Assembly (NCBI GenBank): GCA_029254025.1
Contig: JAQWYK010000047.1
Span: 62,001-126,000 of the forward strand
Source of the DNA: Crocinitomicaceae bacterium
GTDB taxonomy: Bacteria > Bacteroidota > Bacteroidia > Flavobacteriales_D > Crocinitomicaceae
Length of the DNA stretch: 64,000 nucleotides
Direction: 5' to 3'
Part shown: one piece after another, positions 8,592-16,985 of the stretch
Numbering within the stretch: the first letter of the stretch is position 1
How the letters are laid out: each line of letters opens with the position of its first letter
The notes under the pieces: generated by a model
What the model was told of the DNA's origin: nothing
Database searches by the model: none
What the model saw: only the letters and a program-made list of their open reading frames with translations
Made by a program: the position numbers and the translations under genes

Positions 8592-9113
8592 TTATTTATA
8601 AATGATGGTTCCTTTGGAATTGTCACCGATGTTCCCTGTAATTTCACTTCCACCTACTTCAAACAATGGATTCAGTTGAAGGGCATGTTTGACGTAGTTA
8701 TAAATTCCGGAATCTAATTTGATGTTGGCCCAGAAAACCACGGTGTAATGGGTTACTTTTGGAGTAAAATTAAGAAGTGCAATTTGAGACTCTTCTTTTC
8801 GCTGCTCTAGGTCTTTCAGTGTTCTGCTATATTCTTCTTCAGAGCCTGTGTATGTTCCTTTTTCTTTCGAAGTTACCAACCGCTTAATACTTTTTTCAAT
8901 CGAACCAGTTCGGAGTGAGGCAATGATGTATTCATCTGTATAGTGTGCTGTGAAGTTTTCAAAGCGGGGTTCGTCATACTTGAAAAAGGTGGTGTCAGCC
9001 CATTGTTTTACTGAACGTATAATAATTGCTTTATCTGAATTGTTAGGTTCAGATACTTGGCCAAAAGCAATATTCGCTAGTAGAAATAACAATGCATTAG
9101 TAATAAGTTTCAT
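8592..9113 (-). CDS. Hypothetical secreted protein
   Basis: I do not recognise this 173-residue protein. It begins with a cleavable signal peptide (MKLITNALLFLLANIAFGQ), so it is exported to the periplasm or beyond. A central region is rich in Glu, Lys and Arg (EEEYSRTLKDLEQRKEES) and probably helical. The C-terminal part, from KVTHYTVVFWANIKLDSGIYNYVKHALQLNPLF, resembles the end of the lipoprotein encoded just upstream in the operon, with the same order of strand, charged loop, amphipathic helix and an LxLNPLF/LEFDPYL-type motif. The gene starts four bases after that lipoprotein ends, so the two are probably co-expressed. Confidence 0.75.
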   Translation of the reverse strand: MKLITNALLFLLANIAFGQVSEPNNSDKAIIIRSVKQWADTTFFKYDEPRFENFTAHYTDEYIIASLRTGSIEKSIKRLVTSKEKGTYTGSEEEYSRTLKDLEQRKEESQIALLNFTPKVTHYTVVFWANIKLDSGIYNYVKHALQLNPLFEVGGSEITGNIGDNSKGTIIYK

Positions 9114-9117
9114 ATGT

Positions 9118-10056
9118 TTAAAGATTTTTCGTTTCAGTTAAATTTACGAGCCGCAAGTAAGGGTCAAATTCTAATATAGAATTGATAGTGCCTTGGGCGG
9201 ATTTGCTGTCTTTCCAGGTGACAGTGATTTCATACCCTATTACTTGTTTAGCTGGGTTCTCAATAGCAATTAATGCGCCAATTTCTTTGATTTCAGTTTC
9301 AGATGATTTTTGAGTAATTAATGCACTTGCTATGGATTTAGTTAGTGCTACGTAATCAATTGTATTAATGGTACTCCCCAGTTTCATTAATTGCAATGTG
9401 TGACGCAGAAATGGTTCATGCTCATCAGTACCATATAATTCCATTTCTTTGATCTTGAATAGTCGAATAAAATCTCTTTCTGAAGTTGAGATATATAGCT
9501 CTCGTGGCGTTGTGAAATGCATCTCAAATAAGTAATTTTTGTATTGATTGTAATTTGAACGAGGAATGGAAAAATTGAATTTACGATATACACTAAATAC
9601 AGAATCCATATTGTCTAAATAAAAGATTTCTGATCGTATGGTTTGGTATTGATCTCCACGAACACAATAAATATGCTCTTTTTCGTAGCGTATTTCTTCC
9701 ATTTGTTGTCGCGCTGCCATTTGGTTTTCTTCAATGTAAAGTTCAAGGTTAGATGTGATTATTTCGCGTTGTTGGTTTGTCCGAATCAAACTGTCTTTGA
9801 TGGTATAAAGAGAGTCTAACGTATAAAAAATTTGTGGTTTATATACATATAGTTCTCCAAAGGCAAGTGATTCGTAAATACCTGCCGAGTCTGAAGACTG
9901 TCGAAGGGAGTGCTGAACATGTTGCTCTATTTTCTTCTCTTGCTGTTGGTGCACTTCTTCGAAGGTGGTTATTGGTTCATAGGGTGTTATACACCCATTA
10001 AAAAGGAACGCCATTCCTAAGAGAAAAATGGATAGAGCAGCTACTTTTATTTTCAT
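9118..10056 (-). CDS. Hypothetical lipoprotein
   Basis: This 312-residue protein is unrecognised. The N-terminus is a lipoprotein signal ending in a FNGC lipobox, so Cys22 should be lipidated. Residues about 35-120 are Gln/Glu-rich and probably helical or coiled-coil (HQQQEKKIEQHVQHSLRQ; EENQMAARQQMEEIRYEKEH). The C-terminus (KQVIGYEITVTWKDSKSAQG, then INSILEFDPYLRLV) looks related to the end of the next gene product. It is the first gene of a two-gene leftward operon, with the dnaN terminator just upstream. Function cannot be inferred; paired small envelope proteins might form a complex. Confidence 0.72.
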   Translation of the reverse strand: MKIKVAALSIFLLGMAFLFNGCITPYEPITTFEEVHQQQEKKIEQHVQHSLRQSSDSAGIYESLAFGELYVYKPQIFYTLDSLYTIKDSLIRTNQQREIITSNLELYIEENQMAARQQMEEIRYEKEHIYCVRGDQYQTIRSEIFYLDNMDSVFSVYRKFNFSIPRSNYNQYKNYLFEMHFTTPRELYISTSERDFIRLFKIKEMELYGTDEHEPFLRHTLQLMKLGSTINTIDYVALTKSIASALITQKSSETEIKEIGALIAIENPAKQVIGYEITVTWKDSKSAQGTINSILEFDPYLRLVNLTETKNL

Positions 10057-10112
10057 GCTTAAAGCTACATAAAAATATATCGAAACCTAAGGCGGGGATG
10101 CTCTTTTTGGGC

Positions 10113-10150
10113 AAAAAAAAAGAGACTATTCGTTAGAACTAGCCTCTTTT
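10113..10150 (-). terminator. Terminator after dnaN
   Basis: Read on the minus strand, AAAAGAGGCTA pairs with TAGTCTCTTTT (one internal mismatch) and is followed by a T run. It begins 16 bases after the dnaN stop. Confidence 0.75.
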
Positions 10151-10165
10151 AATATAGTAGTAACC

Positions 10166-11284
10166 TTAATTTCTATTGATAACAACTGGCATAACGAGCA
10201 TTAATATATCTTCATTTTCGTTGTCTGTATCTGCTGGAACTATTATTCCAGCTCTGTTCGGCTGACTCATTAATAATTTAATCTCCTCAGTTTCCAAGTT
10301 GTTCAGCATTTCCAGCAAGAATCGAGAGTTGAATCCAATTTCCATATCTTCTCCATCATAACTGCAAGTAAGGCGCTCGTTTGCTTCATTGTTGAAGTCT
10401 AGGTCTTCTGCGGATATAGCTAATTCTGACCCCGTTATTTTTAATTTAACCTGATGGGTAGTTTTATTAGAGAAAATCGAAACGCGCTTTAAAGAACTAA
10501 GAAAAGATAAACGATCCACAGTGAGAACATTTGGATTTTCTTTGGGGATTACCGCTTCGTAGTTTGGATATTTTCCATCAATCAATCGACATGTCAAAAC
10601 AATCTCATTAAACGTAAAAATAGCATTGGAATCATTGTACTCTAATTTCACCTTTTCATCTCCCTTTACCGTCGTTTTTAATAGATTCAATGCTTTCTTT
10701 GGTAATATAAAAGACGAACTTCCTGTTGCTTGTGAATCAGTTCTTCTGTAGCGCACTAGCTTGTGTGCATCCGTCGCAACAAAAACGATGTATTCTGGAG
10801 AAAATTGACAAAATACACCGCTCATCACTGGTCGAAGGTCGTCCGTTCCAGTTGCAAAGAGCGTCTTATTGATTGCTGAGGAAATGATTTCTCCTTTTAC
10901 GATGATGCTTGTAGTGTTTTCTACCTGAGGTAGTTTTGGAAAATCATCTCCATTAAATCCTACCATTTTTGATTTACCGTTTGTGTACGATATTTCAATG
11001 GAGAAATTATCTTCAAAAGAAAAGGTTAAAGGTTGGTCAGGGAGGTTTTTAAGCACATCTAAGAGTAGCTTCGCTGGGACACAAATTTTTGCAGAATCTT
11101 TAGCTTCAACAGCAAGCGAAGTATTCATTGTTGTTTCTAAGTCAGATGCTGACACGTTCAACATTCCATCCGAAATATGGAATAGAAAATTATCTAAAAT
11201 AGCTAATGAGTTGCTCGTGGTGAGAACTCCGCTAATTGTTTGTAAATGTTTTAATAACGTTGAACTTGATACAACAAAATTCAT
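10166..11284 (-). CDS. dnaN: DNA polymerase III sliding clamp (beta subunit)
   Basis: The beta clamp encircles DNA and tethers polymerase III and repair enzymes. The 372-residue product has the three-repeat clamp layout. Typical blocks are NFVVSSSTLLKHLQTISGVL at the N-terminus, VFCQFSPEYIVFVATDAHKL in the middle domain, and the C-terminal MLMPVVINRN, near the clamp ending MPMRL that lies by the peptide-binding pocket. It has its own -7 box upstream and a terminator downstream, so it can be expressed independently of the gldF-gldG-DUF4340 genes that precede it on the same strand. Confidence 0.97.
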   Translation of the reverse strand: MNFVVSSSTLLKHLQTISGVLTTSNSLAILDNFLFHISDGMLNVSASDLETTMNTSLAVEAKDSAKICVPAKLLLDVLKNLPDQPLTFSFEDNFSIEISYTNGKSKMVGFNGDDFPKLPQVENTTSIIVKGEIISSAINKTLFATGTDDLRPVMSGVFCQFSPEYIVFVATDAHKLVRYRRTDSQATGSSSFILPKKALNLLKTTVKGDEKVKLEYNDSNAIFTFNEIVLTCRLIDGKYPNYEAVIPKENPNVLTVDRLSFLSSLKRVSIFSNKTTHQVKLKITGSELAISAEDLDFNNEANERLTCSYDGEDMEIGFNSRFLLEMLNNLETEEIKLLMSQPNRAGIIVPADTDNENEDILMLVMPVVINRN

Positions 11285-11310
11285 TTTCTACAGGTTAAAA
11301 TTACTGAAAA

Positions 11311-11318
11311 CAAATATA
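11311..11318 (-). promoter_or_regulatory. -7 box TATATTTG (with -33 TTTG) for dnaN
   Basis: On the minus strand TATATTTG lies 26 bases before the dnaN ATG. A TTTG (plus-strand CAAA at 11337-11340) is 18 bases further upstream, giving the usual Bacteroidota -33/-7 pair. It lies in the gap after the DUF4340 gene, so dnaN need not depend on the upstream operon. Confidence 0.65.
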
Positions 11319-11352
11319 CTTTTTTAAGTACAAATACAAATAAAATGTTGAA

Positions 11353-12366
11353 TTAGTTGTTAACGGACTTATCGACAAATACGGTTTGACCGTCAATTAA
11401 TGGACCTACCACATAATATTGCATACGCACCACTTCACCGTGCGGTAATACTCCCCAGAGATAGTCTTGATCATAAATCAATGTGTCAGGGCTTGCTTCG
11501 GGATCTAAACGACGATATAGGTCAAGCTCATAGGCAGAAGAATTGCCAACTATGTTGAGCTCATAATCCGCTGGTTTCGCTTTCATTGCTTGGATATCTG
11601 CATCACTCAAGGTATAATTAGGTTGATTGAAATGGATGTTTTTAAATCCATTCAAGTAAAAAATAAGATTGTCCGGAATTATTCCGTTCAATGGGCTACC
11701 GTTCGAAGTAACAGAGTAGCTGCCGTTAGTTGCTTCAACTTTATAACTTTCTCCGGGGAAAATGCGGTTGATAACCTCTACACTTTTAAGTTCTATTCGG
11801 TCAAAAGAAAATAGGAAGGAACATTGATACTTTTTGGCATCCGCGTGAAAGCGTGGTTCAAGTATGCCGTAAAAACCACGCATACTCATGATCACTGGAT
11901 TATCACTTTTAATATCCGGTGTCTGAAGAAGCATGTGGGTACCATTATGGTCTTGTGTGGGATGTCCGACATACCATGTTTTGGTCCATTTTCCATGTTG
12001 ATAAATCTTCACTGCTTTGTGCTTTGCCATCAATAAATTATACATGTTTTCCGTGGCGCCTTTGGGCACGTATCCTTTAAGTGTAGCCTTTAGGAATGTT
12101 TCAAGCATAATTTTTGGAAGCTCTTGTTGAACGCAGTTACCATCCTTATCCAACCAGGTTCCTCCTGGTGAACGTACAACTGTGAAAGATTCGTCGGTAT
12201 ACGAATCGTAAATCTCAATCTTATCCACACTTGCGGTGTCTTCGATGGCAAAGTCAATTAAACTGAGGTCACCTGAAACTTTTTCACTTTTTGATAAGTT
12301 GAACGCAATATATGCTAAAGCCATAATTGAAAGCGCACCAATAAGTAAAATGATAATTTTTTTCAT
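11353..12366 (-). CDS. DUF4340 domain protein, membrane-anchored
   Basis: One N-terminal transmembrane segment (MKKIIILLIGALSIMALAYI) precedes an extracytoplasmic domain of about 310 residues with many beta strands, matching DUF4340. Such proteins are typically encoded beside ABC transporters of the GldF/GldG type, and here the gene begins five bases after gldG ends. That suggests an accessory envelope subunit of the same complex. I chose the ATG at 12366; an in-frame start 13 codons upstream would overlap the end of gldG and break the membrane signal. The molecular function of the family is not established. Confidence 0.85.
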   Translation of the reverse strand: MKKIIILLIGALSIMALAYIAFNLSKSEKVSGDLSLIDFAIEDTASVDKIEIYDSYTDESFTVVRSPGGTWLDKDGNCVQQELPKIMLETFLKATLKGYVPKGATENMYNLLMAKHKAVKIYQHGKWTKTWYVGHPTQDHNGTHMLLQTPDIKSDNPVIMSMRGFYGILEPRFHADAKKYQCSFLFSFDRIELKSVEVINRIFPGESYKVEATNGSYSVTSNGSPLNGIIPDNLIFYLNGFKNIHFNQPNYTLSDADIQAMKAKPADYELNIVGNSSAYELDLYRRLDPEASPDTLIYDQDYLWGVLPHGEVVRMQYYVVGPLIDGQTVFVDKSVNN

Positions 12367-12370
12367 GAGG

Positions 12371-14146
12371 CTATTTTTTAGCAAATCGTCTTTTTCTCCA
12401 AACACTGATCCCTATTCCTAGTATTAACACAAAGAGCACAGGAATGAAAATAGTAATGAATTTGAAGTATGTTCCTTCTTCTTCTATTTTCAGTTTATTC
12501 AAGGGGTGCATGTCTATAGTTCTGCTGCGGATGGATAACAAGGTAGATTCTCCCATCATATAATCAACGCAATTCTCGAAGAAATCGAAGTTTCCAATCC
12601 TGGTTCCTGCAAATAATTCATCGATTTCATTCCCTCTCGGGTAGCGCGGATTATAACGGTATCTGCCTTCTTCAGCTACAAAAATCGAGTCATAATACGA
12701 GTTCTTCAGAAATGTCCCATTCGAAATGACCATTAGCCTCCCCGGGTTCTCAGACTCTTCTAAAAAGCGTGCATCCGGATTCTCTGCGTAGTCTTCGACG
12801 ATTCGATTTTTAAACGCAGAGGTAAAATTCCCTTCAATTGTCGCTCCCAACATAATACGGTTGTTCAAATCTTCTGGATTATCCTGAAATTTTGGGTTTT
12901 CTCCAAAAGTTTGTTCAATAGCTACTGTAAGTAACGGAGCATTCCCCATAGATTTAGAGTTTGGGGAGGTCGACAGTATGACAGATGGTCGAACGTCGTT
13001 TTTGTTTTCAACAAATTGGAGAGACGAAGCGTAAGGGAGTTTAACAGGATCAACCATACTAGAAACGGGGTGGTCAGTTCCCTGTGCTCTTATGTAGTAA
13101 TACCAATTCACGTAACCTTTAGGAATAGCAGGCATTTGAAAAGGGTCATATGACGCATCAACAACAAGGTCTTCGTTTATTTTTATTCCGTAATCAAACA
13201 TCAATTTTTCAATTTCCGTACCTCTGCGTGTGCTGCTCACCATTCCTTTTCTTCGAATAGTATCATTGTTCACATTTAACGGGTTATAGAATAGCATCAC
13301 TTTTCCACCGCGCATCAAAAATTGATCGATAATGAATTTGTCTTTATCACTAAACTTTTTTGTTGGATCCGCTATTATTATTCCATCAACTTCATCCAAA
13401 GCGGTAATTGATTGGTTGAGATCGATATCGGAAATACTGTACGCATCTTCAATATTCCTTCTAGCACCTTGTGTGTATTGAATGCCTAGTTCTCCATGTC
13501 CGTGAATGAATGCAATTCGTTGTTTCTTTTTACGCGACGCCTTGGCAATCAAACGCATGAACTGATACTCTAAATCGTTGATGCTTTTTTGAATTTGTTG
13601 TTCCAATTGATAGTTCAATTGATATTGACCTCCTTCGAGCAGGCGAATATATCCCAGCGTATTTCCCAGGTATTCCACAACAATTCCAGGAAAAATTTCA
13701 CGGATGCTGGCTTGTCCTTTTGTGCGGTAGGTGATTTGTACTGGACGTACTCCTCGATTTTTATCAAAGAGTTGGTCTTTCAGTGCCTGTTGATCCTCTA
13801 AACTTCCTTGGTCCGGGTCTATAAATTCATACTCAATGCGTCGCCCTGCGTAATATTTGAATTCGTCCAATTTGTCTTTCACAGCATTGCGCAGTCGTTT
13901 TACTTCTGCTGGCAGTTCTCCTTCCAAATAAACTTTGAATAATATGCGATCGTTTAGCTGTGTTTCATCCTCTAGGAATTCAACTGTCGATGGGGTTAGA
14001 CTATAACGTTTGTCAGCCGTAAAATCAACGCGAAAATCCAAAAAAGAAACAATAATGTTAAGGAGTATTACAACTGAAATCGCAATGATGGAAATTAGCC
14101 AATAATAGGCACGTGTCGAAATATTTTTAGCTACTATTTTTTTCAT
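12371..14146 (-). CDS. gldG: GldG-type ABC transporter auxiliary component
   Basis: The 591-residue product has an N-terminal membrane segment (about residues 14-36) and a large extracytoplasmic region with the GldG/ABC-auxiliary pattern: YSLTPSTVEFLEDETQLNDRI, KQRIAFIHGHGELG, and the DGIIIADPTKKFSDKDKFIIDQFLMRGGKVMLF block. A second membrane segment (about 565-585) precedes a basic tail. GldG works with the permease GldF and ATPase GldA in a transporter needed for gliding in Flavobacterium johnsoniae; its cargo is unknown and homologues occur in non-gliders. It starts one base after gldF ends. No ATPase gene is in this window. Confidence 0.93.
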   Translation of the reverse strand: MKKIVAKNISTRAYYWLISIIAISVVILLNIIVSFLDFRVDFTADKRYSLTPSTVEFLEDETQLNDRILFKVYLEGELPAEVKRLRNAVKDKLDEFKYYAGRRIEYEFIDPDQGSLEDQQALKDQLFDKNRGVRPVQITYRTKGQASIREIFPGIVVEYLGNTLGYIRLLEGGQYQLNYQLEQQIQKSINDLEYQFMRLIAKASRKKKQRIAFIHGHGELGIQYTQGARRNIEDAYSISDIDLNQSITALDEVDGIIIADPTKKFSDKDKFIIDQFLMRGGKVMLFYNPLNVNNDTIRRKGMVSSTRRGTEIEKLMFDYGIKINEDLVVDASYDPFQMPAIPKGYVNWYYYIRAQGTDHPVSSMVDPVKLPYASSLQFVENKNDVRPSVILSTSPNSKSMGNAPLLTVAIEQTFGENPKFQDNPEDLNNRIMLGATIEGNFTSAFKNRIVEDYAENPDARFLEESENPGRLMVISNGTFLKNSYYDSIFVAEEGRYRYNPRYPRGNEIDELFAGTRIGNFDFFENCVDYMMGESTLLSIRSRTIDMHPLNKLKIEEEGTYFKFITIFIPVLFVLILGIGISVWRKRRFAKK

Positions 14147-14147
14147 C

Positions 14148-14879
14148 TTATTTTCTTAATGCAGTAAGTACCGTGTGTGAAGCAAATAGGAATAAGAATA
14201 TGATACTTAAAAAATAGAAGACATCACTAAAAACTAGAACTCCTTTCTTGATAGATTCATAATGATAATCCATCCCTGCATATTTAATTACACTATCAAA
14301 ACCAGCAAAATTAGCATAGGAACCGAGCATAGATAATCCACTAAAAAGAAACCAGCAAATAAACATGGCGACGATAAACGCTACAATTTGGTTGGTGGAT
14401 ATTGTACTGCAAAAAATCCCTATGGCTACGAAGGAGGCTCCAAGTAACACTAATCCTAAATATGAAGTAATCGCTGCACCGTCATCTATAACTCCTATAG
14501 GATCTCCTAAATAGTGCATCACAAAATAATAAATGAGCGTTGGTAAAAGGGCTAGAATTACTAAAAAAATGCCCGCCAAATATTTAGCCATCAGTATTTT
14601 GAAATCGGAGATTGGACGAGTATAAAGTAATTCAATGGTGCCGGAACGTTTTTCTTCTGCAAATGACCTCATGGTGATTGCAGGAATCAGTATTAGCAAG
14701 ATGAGCGGTGCTAAATTGAAAAAGGGAATTAAATCAGCAACTCCACCTTCTAATAAGTTGAAATAGTCAGAAACAATCCATAAAAAGAGCCAGCAGGTAA
14801 TTAAGAATATGAGGATAAAAATATATCCGATAATTGAACTTAAAAAACTCTGGATTTCTTTTAGCAATAATGCCCGCAT
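14148..14879 (-). CDS. gldF: GldF-type ABC transporter permease
   Basis: This 243-residue membrane protein has about six transmembrane segments and ABC-2 permease features. The block PAITMRSFAEEKRSGTIELLYTRPISDF is the conserved cytoplasmic loop of GldF-like permeases. The N-terminus MRALLLKEIQSFLSS is also typical. It is the first gene of gldF-gldG-DUF4340, read from a -7 box 13 bases upstream. The partner ATPase (GldA) must lie elsewhere in the genome. Confidence 0.93.
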   Translation of the reverse strand: MRALLLKEIQSFLSSIIGYIFILIFLITCWLFLWIVSDYFNLLEGGVADLIPFFNLAPLILLILIPAITMRSFAEEKRSGTIELLYTRPISDFKILMAKYLAGIFLVILALLPTLIYYFVMHYLGDPIGVIDDGAAITSYLGLVLLGASFVAIGIFCSTISTNQIVAFIVAMFICWFLFSGLSMLGSYANFAGFDSVIKYAGMDYHYESIKKGVLVFSDVFYFLSIIFLFLFASHTVLTALRK

Positions 14880-14892
14880 AGTTCTTTTTTCC

Positions 14893-14900
14893 CAAAATTA
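14893..14900 (-). promoter_or_regulatory. -7 box TAATTTTG for gldF
   Basis: The minus strand reads TAATTTTG, fitting TAnnTTTG, 13 bases before the gldF ATG. It is divergent from the mnmD box at 14968; the two promoters share a gap of about 105 bases. Confidence 0.55.
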
Positions 14901-14967
14901 ATCGTTCTCGGCTATAAATGGCGCCGAAGTCGTTAAAAGTTTTTAAAAAGTGTCCTGTTCAAAATGC

Positions 14968-14975
14968 TAACTTTG
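14968..14975 (+). promoter_or_regulatory. -7 box TAACTTTG for mnmD
   Basis: An exact TAnnTTTG match ending nine bases before the ATG at 14985, implying a very short leader. It also rules out the in-frame ATG at 14964 that would lie upstream of it. Confidence 0.65.
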
Positions 14976-14984
14976 CCCAAGGTC

Positions 14985-15653
14985 ATGAAAAGAGAAATTA
15001 TTACTACAAAAGATGGGTCTAAAACGATTCACTTGTCAGATTGGCAAGAAAATTATCATTCTCATCACGGAGCTGTTCAAGAAGCACTGCATGTTTTCAT
15101 AAAAAGTGGGCTCGACAACAAAGCTCGAGAGAATTCCTCCGTTTCCATATTAGAAGTTGGATTTGGAACGGGTTTGAATGCGATATTGACCTATGCACAT
15201 GCATTGAAAGGTGATTTACATATTCGTTATGAAGGGGTTGAGGCGTATCCGGTGGAGCTAGATGAAATTAATGAATTAGCTTATGCTGAGCTCAAAGAGG
15301 TTGCTGAATATTCAGAAGTATATCATGTATTGCATAGTTCTGAGTGGGAGCAACGGGTTTCTATAACACCCGAATTTGAATTATTGAAGCGAAAGGTTAT
15401 GTTGGCCGAATACACCCCTGAGGCAGGGGTATTTGATTTAGTTTACTTTGATGCATTTGGACCTCGTGTGCAGCCGGAGCTCTGGGAAGCATCGATTTTT
15501 GAAATGTTATACAACGCGATGCGGCCGGGTGCTATATTGGTTACTTATTGCGCCAAGGGACAAGTAAGGAGGGATTTAATTGCGGTAGGTTTTTATGTTG
15601 AGAAAATTCCTGGTCCACCAGGTAAGCGGGAAATGTTGCGCGCCACTAAATGA
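14985..15653 (+). CDS. mnmD: tRNA 5-methylaminomethyl-2-thiouridine methyltransferase (MnmD)
   Basis: MnmD uses S-adenosylmethionine to complete the mnm5(s2)U modification at the wobble position of several tRNAs. The SAM-binding motif is EVGFGTGLNA, and the DUF752/MnmC-N hallmark VYFDAFGPRVQPELW is followed by YCAKGQVRRDL and a basic PGKREMLRA end. At 222 residues it is the stand-alone methyltransferase without the FAD oxidase half found in E. coli MnmC. The start at 14985 is set by the -7 box just upstream. It is transcribed divergently from gldF. Confidence 0.92.
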   Translation: MKREIITTKDGSKTIHLSDWQENYHSHHGAVQEALHVFIKSGLDNKARENSSVSILEVGFGTGLNAILTYAHALKGDLHIRYEGVEAYPVELDEINELAYAELKEVAEYSEVYHVLHSSEWEQRVSITPEFELLKRKVMLAEYTPEAGVFDLVYFDAFGPRVQPELWEASIFEMLYNAMRPGAILVTYCAKGQVRRDLIAVGFYVEKIPGPPGKREMLRATK

Positions 15654-16050
15654 GTGAATTAACCATTCAATTGGGGCTAAGTACTTTTATCCATAATAAT
15701 TGGTGATTAATCTACTTTTTTCCTAATTTTCGTGAACTGCCAATTACGGGGTGCTTAGCAAGGATGAGTATGTAGTGAGATCAGGTGACACGTATACACA
15801 GTTTGTGTAATTTGGAAAAGATGGGGTTGAATAAATCCGTACGTTTGTTCCTTTTGGAAATTTCAATCATGCGGAGAGTCCTTATTTTATGAATTAATCG
15901 CAACTTTTTCAACAAAGTTAAACCAAAAAGATGACACTAAATAAGGAGGCAATTTATTTAGCTGCCGATCGAATATATCATCCAGAATAGATGTTTACTT
16001 CCTGTTAGTAACTAAATTGATGAGCCCTTTTTATTCCCCTTATTTCCTCT
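15654..16050. other. Intergenic region, about 400 bases, no gene recognised
   Basis: No convincing coding frame was seen here. The stretch is AT-rich. It contains TACGTTTG on the plus strand (15840-15847) and TAACTTTG on the minus strand (15913-15920), both -7-like but without a -33 partner at the usual distance. The latter overlaps a small inverted repeat (AACTTT...AAAGTT). It could hold a small RNA or decayed sequence; nothing firmer can be said. Confidence 0.4.
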
Positions 16051-16058
16051 TAAATTTG
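16051..16058 (+). promoter_or_regulatory. -7 box TAAATTTG before the flavin reductase gene
   Basis: TAAATTTG fits TAnnTTTG and lies 15 bases before the ATG at 16074, inside an in-frame extension starting at 16017 that is therefore unlikely to be translated. Confidence 0.55.
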
Positions 16059-16073
16059 CGGAAAAAGTTAGAG

Positions 16074-16970
16074 ATGTTATCCCTTGATCCAAAAGAATTA
16101 TCTGTCCCTCAAGTTCATCGTTATTTGTTAGGAGCCATTGGGCCTCGTCCGATTGCTTTTGCTTCCACGATAGATGAAAATGGTATTCCGAATTTAGCGC
16201 CGTTTAGTTTTTTTAATGTTTTTAGTGCCAACCCTCCAATATTAATTTTTTCACCTGCAAGAAGTGGTCGTTCGAATACTACTAAGGATACATTCGAGAA
16301 TGTAAAGGTTGTAAGGGAGTGTGTCATAAACATCGTAAATTATTCCATTGTTGAGCAGATGTCGTTAGCGTCGAGTCCTTTTGAGAAAGGTGTTGACGAG
16401 TTCGTTAAAAGTGGGTTATCACCCATTCCTTCTGATGTTGTTCGTCCTTTCCGGGTAAAGGAATCTCCCGTTCAGTTCGAATGTGCGGTGAATGAAATTA
16501 TTGAGCTAGGCACAGAAGGTGGAGCGGGAAATCTAATTATTTGTGAAGTTAAGCGAATCCACATTCAAGAGGCTGTGTTGGATAGTAAACAGATGATTAA
16601 TCAAGAAAAGATTGACTTAGTAGCAAGAATGGGCGGTAATTGGTATTGTCGCGCGGATAAAAACTCTATGTTTGAAATAGCCAAACCCATTACTTCAATT
16701 GGAGTGGGATATGACGCAATTCCAGAGGACATAAAAAACAGTATAATCCTTACGGGAAATGATTTAGGAAAACTCGGAGGGATTGAAGAAATTCCTAACG
16801 AAACAGATGTCAATGAGTATAAATTGATAGAGTTATCAGATCTTTTTGTATCTTTAGAAGACGACGCGGCAAAACTCGAGGTAGAACTCCATAAGCTTGC
16901 TCAAGAACTACTTAAAAACGAAAAACTAGAAGAGGCGTGGAAAACCCTCCTCGCATTTAATAACCAATAA
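16074..16970 (+). CDS. Flavin reductase-like FMN-binding split-barrel protein
   Basis: The N-terminal 200 or so residues match the flavin-reductase-like split barrel: GAIGPRPIAFASTIDENGIPNLAPFSFFN is the typical FMN-phosphate-binding entry, and NTTKDTFENV and EFVVNIVN-type segments follow. Proteins of this type bind FMN and reduce flavins or act as NAD(P)H oxidoreductases. The last 90 or so residues are helical and charged and are not part of the minimal domain; their role is unknown. The start is taken at 16074 because of the promoter box at 16051. The DUF3127 gene follows after 15 bases and is probably in the same operon. Confidence 0.87.
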   Translation: MLSLDPKELSVPQVHRYLLGAIGPRPIAFASTIDENGIPNLAPFSFFNVFSANPPILIFSPARSGRSNTTKDTFENVKVVRECVINIVNYSIVEQMSLASSPFEKGVDEFVKSGLSPIPSDVVRPFRVKESPVQFECAVNEIIELGTEGGAGNLIICEVKRIHIQEAVLDSKQMINQEKIDLVARMGGNWYCRADKNSMFEIAKPITSIGVGYDAIPEDIKNSIILTGNDLGKLGGIEEIPNETDVNEYKLIELSDLFVSLEDDAAKLEVELHKLAQELLKNEKLEEAWKTLLAFNNQ

Positions 16971-16985
16971 ATTTTAACAGAGATT

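Noticed and set aside
15913-15920. TAACTTTG on the minus strand as promoter of a leftward gene
   Set aside because: No coding frame follows it and no TTG is placed at the -33 distance, so it is kept only as an open question.
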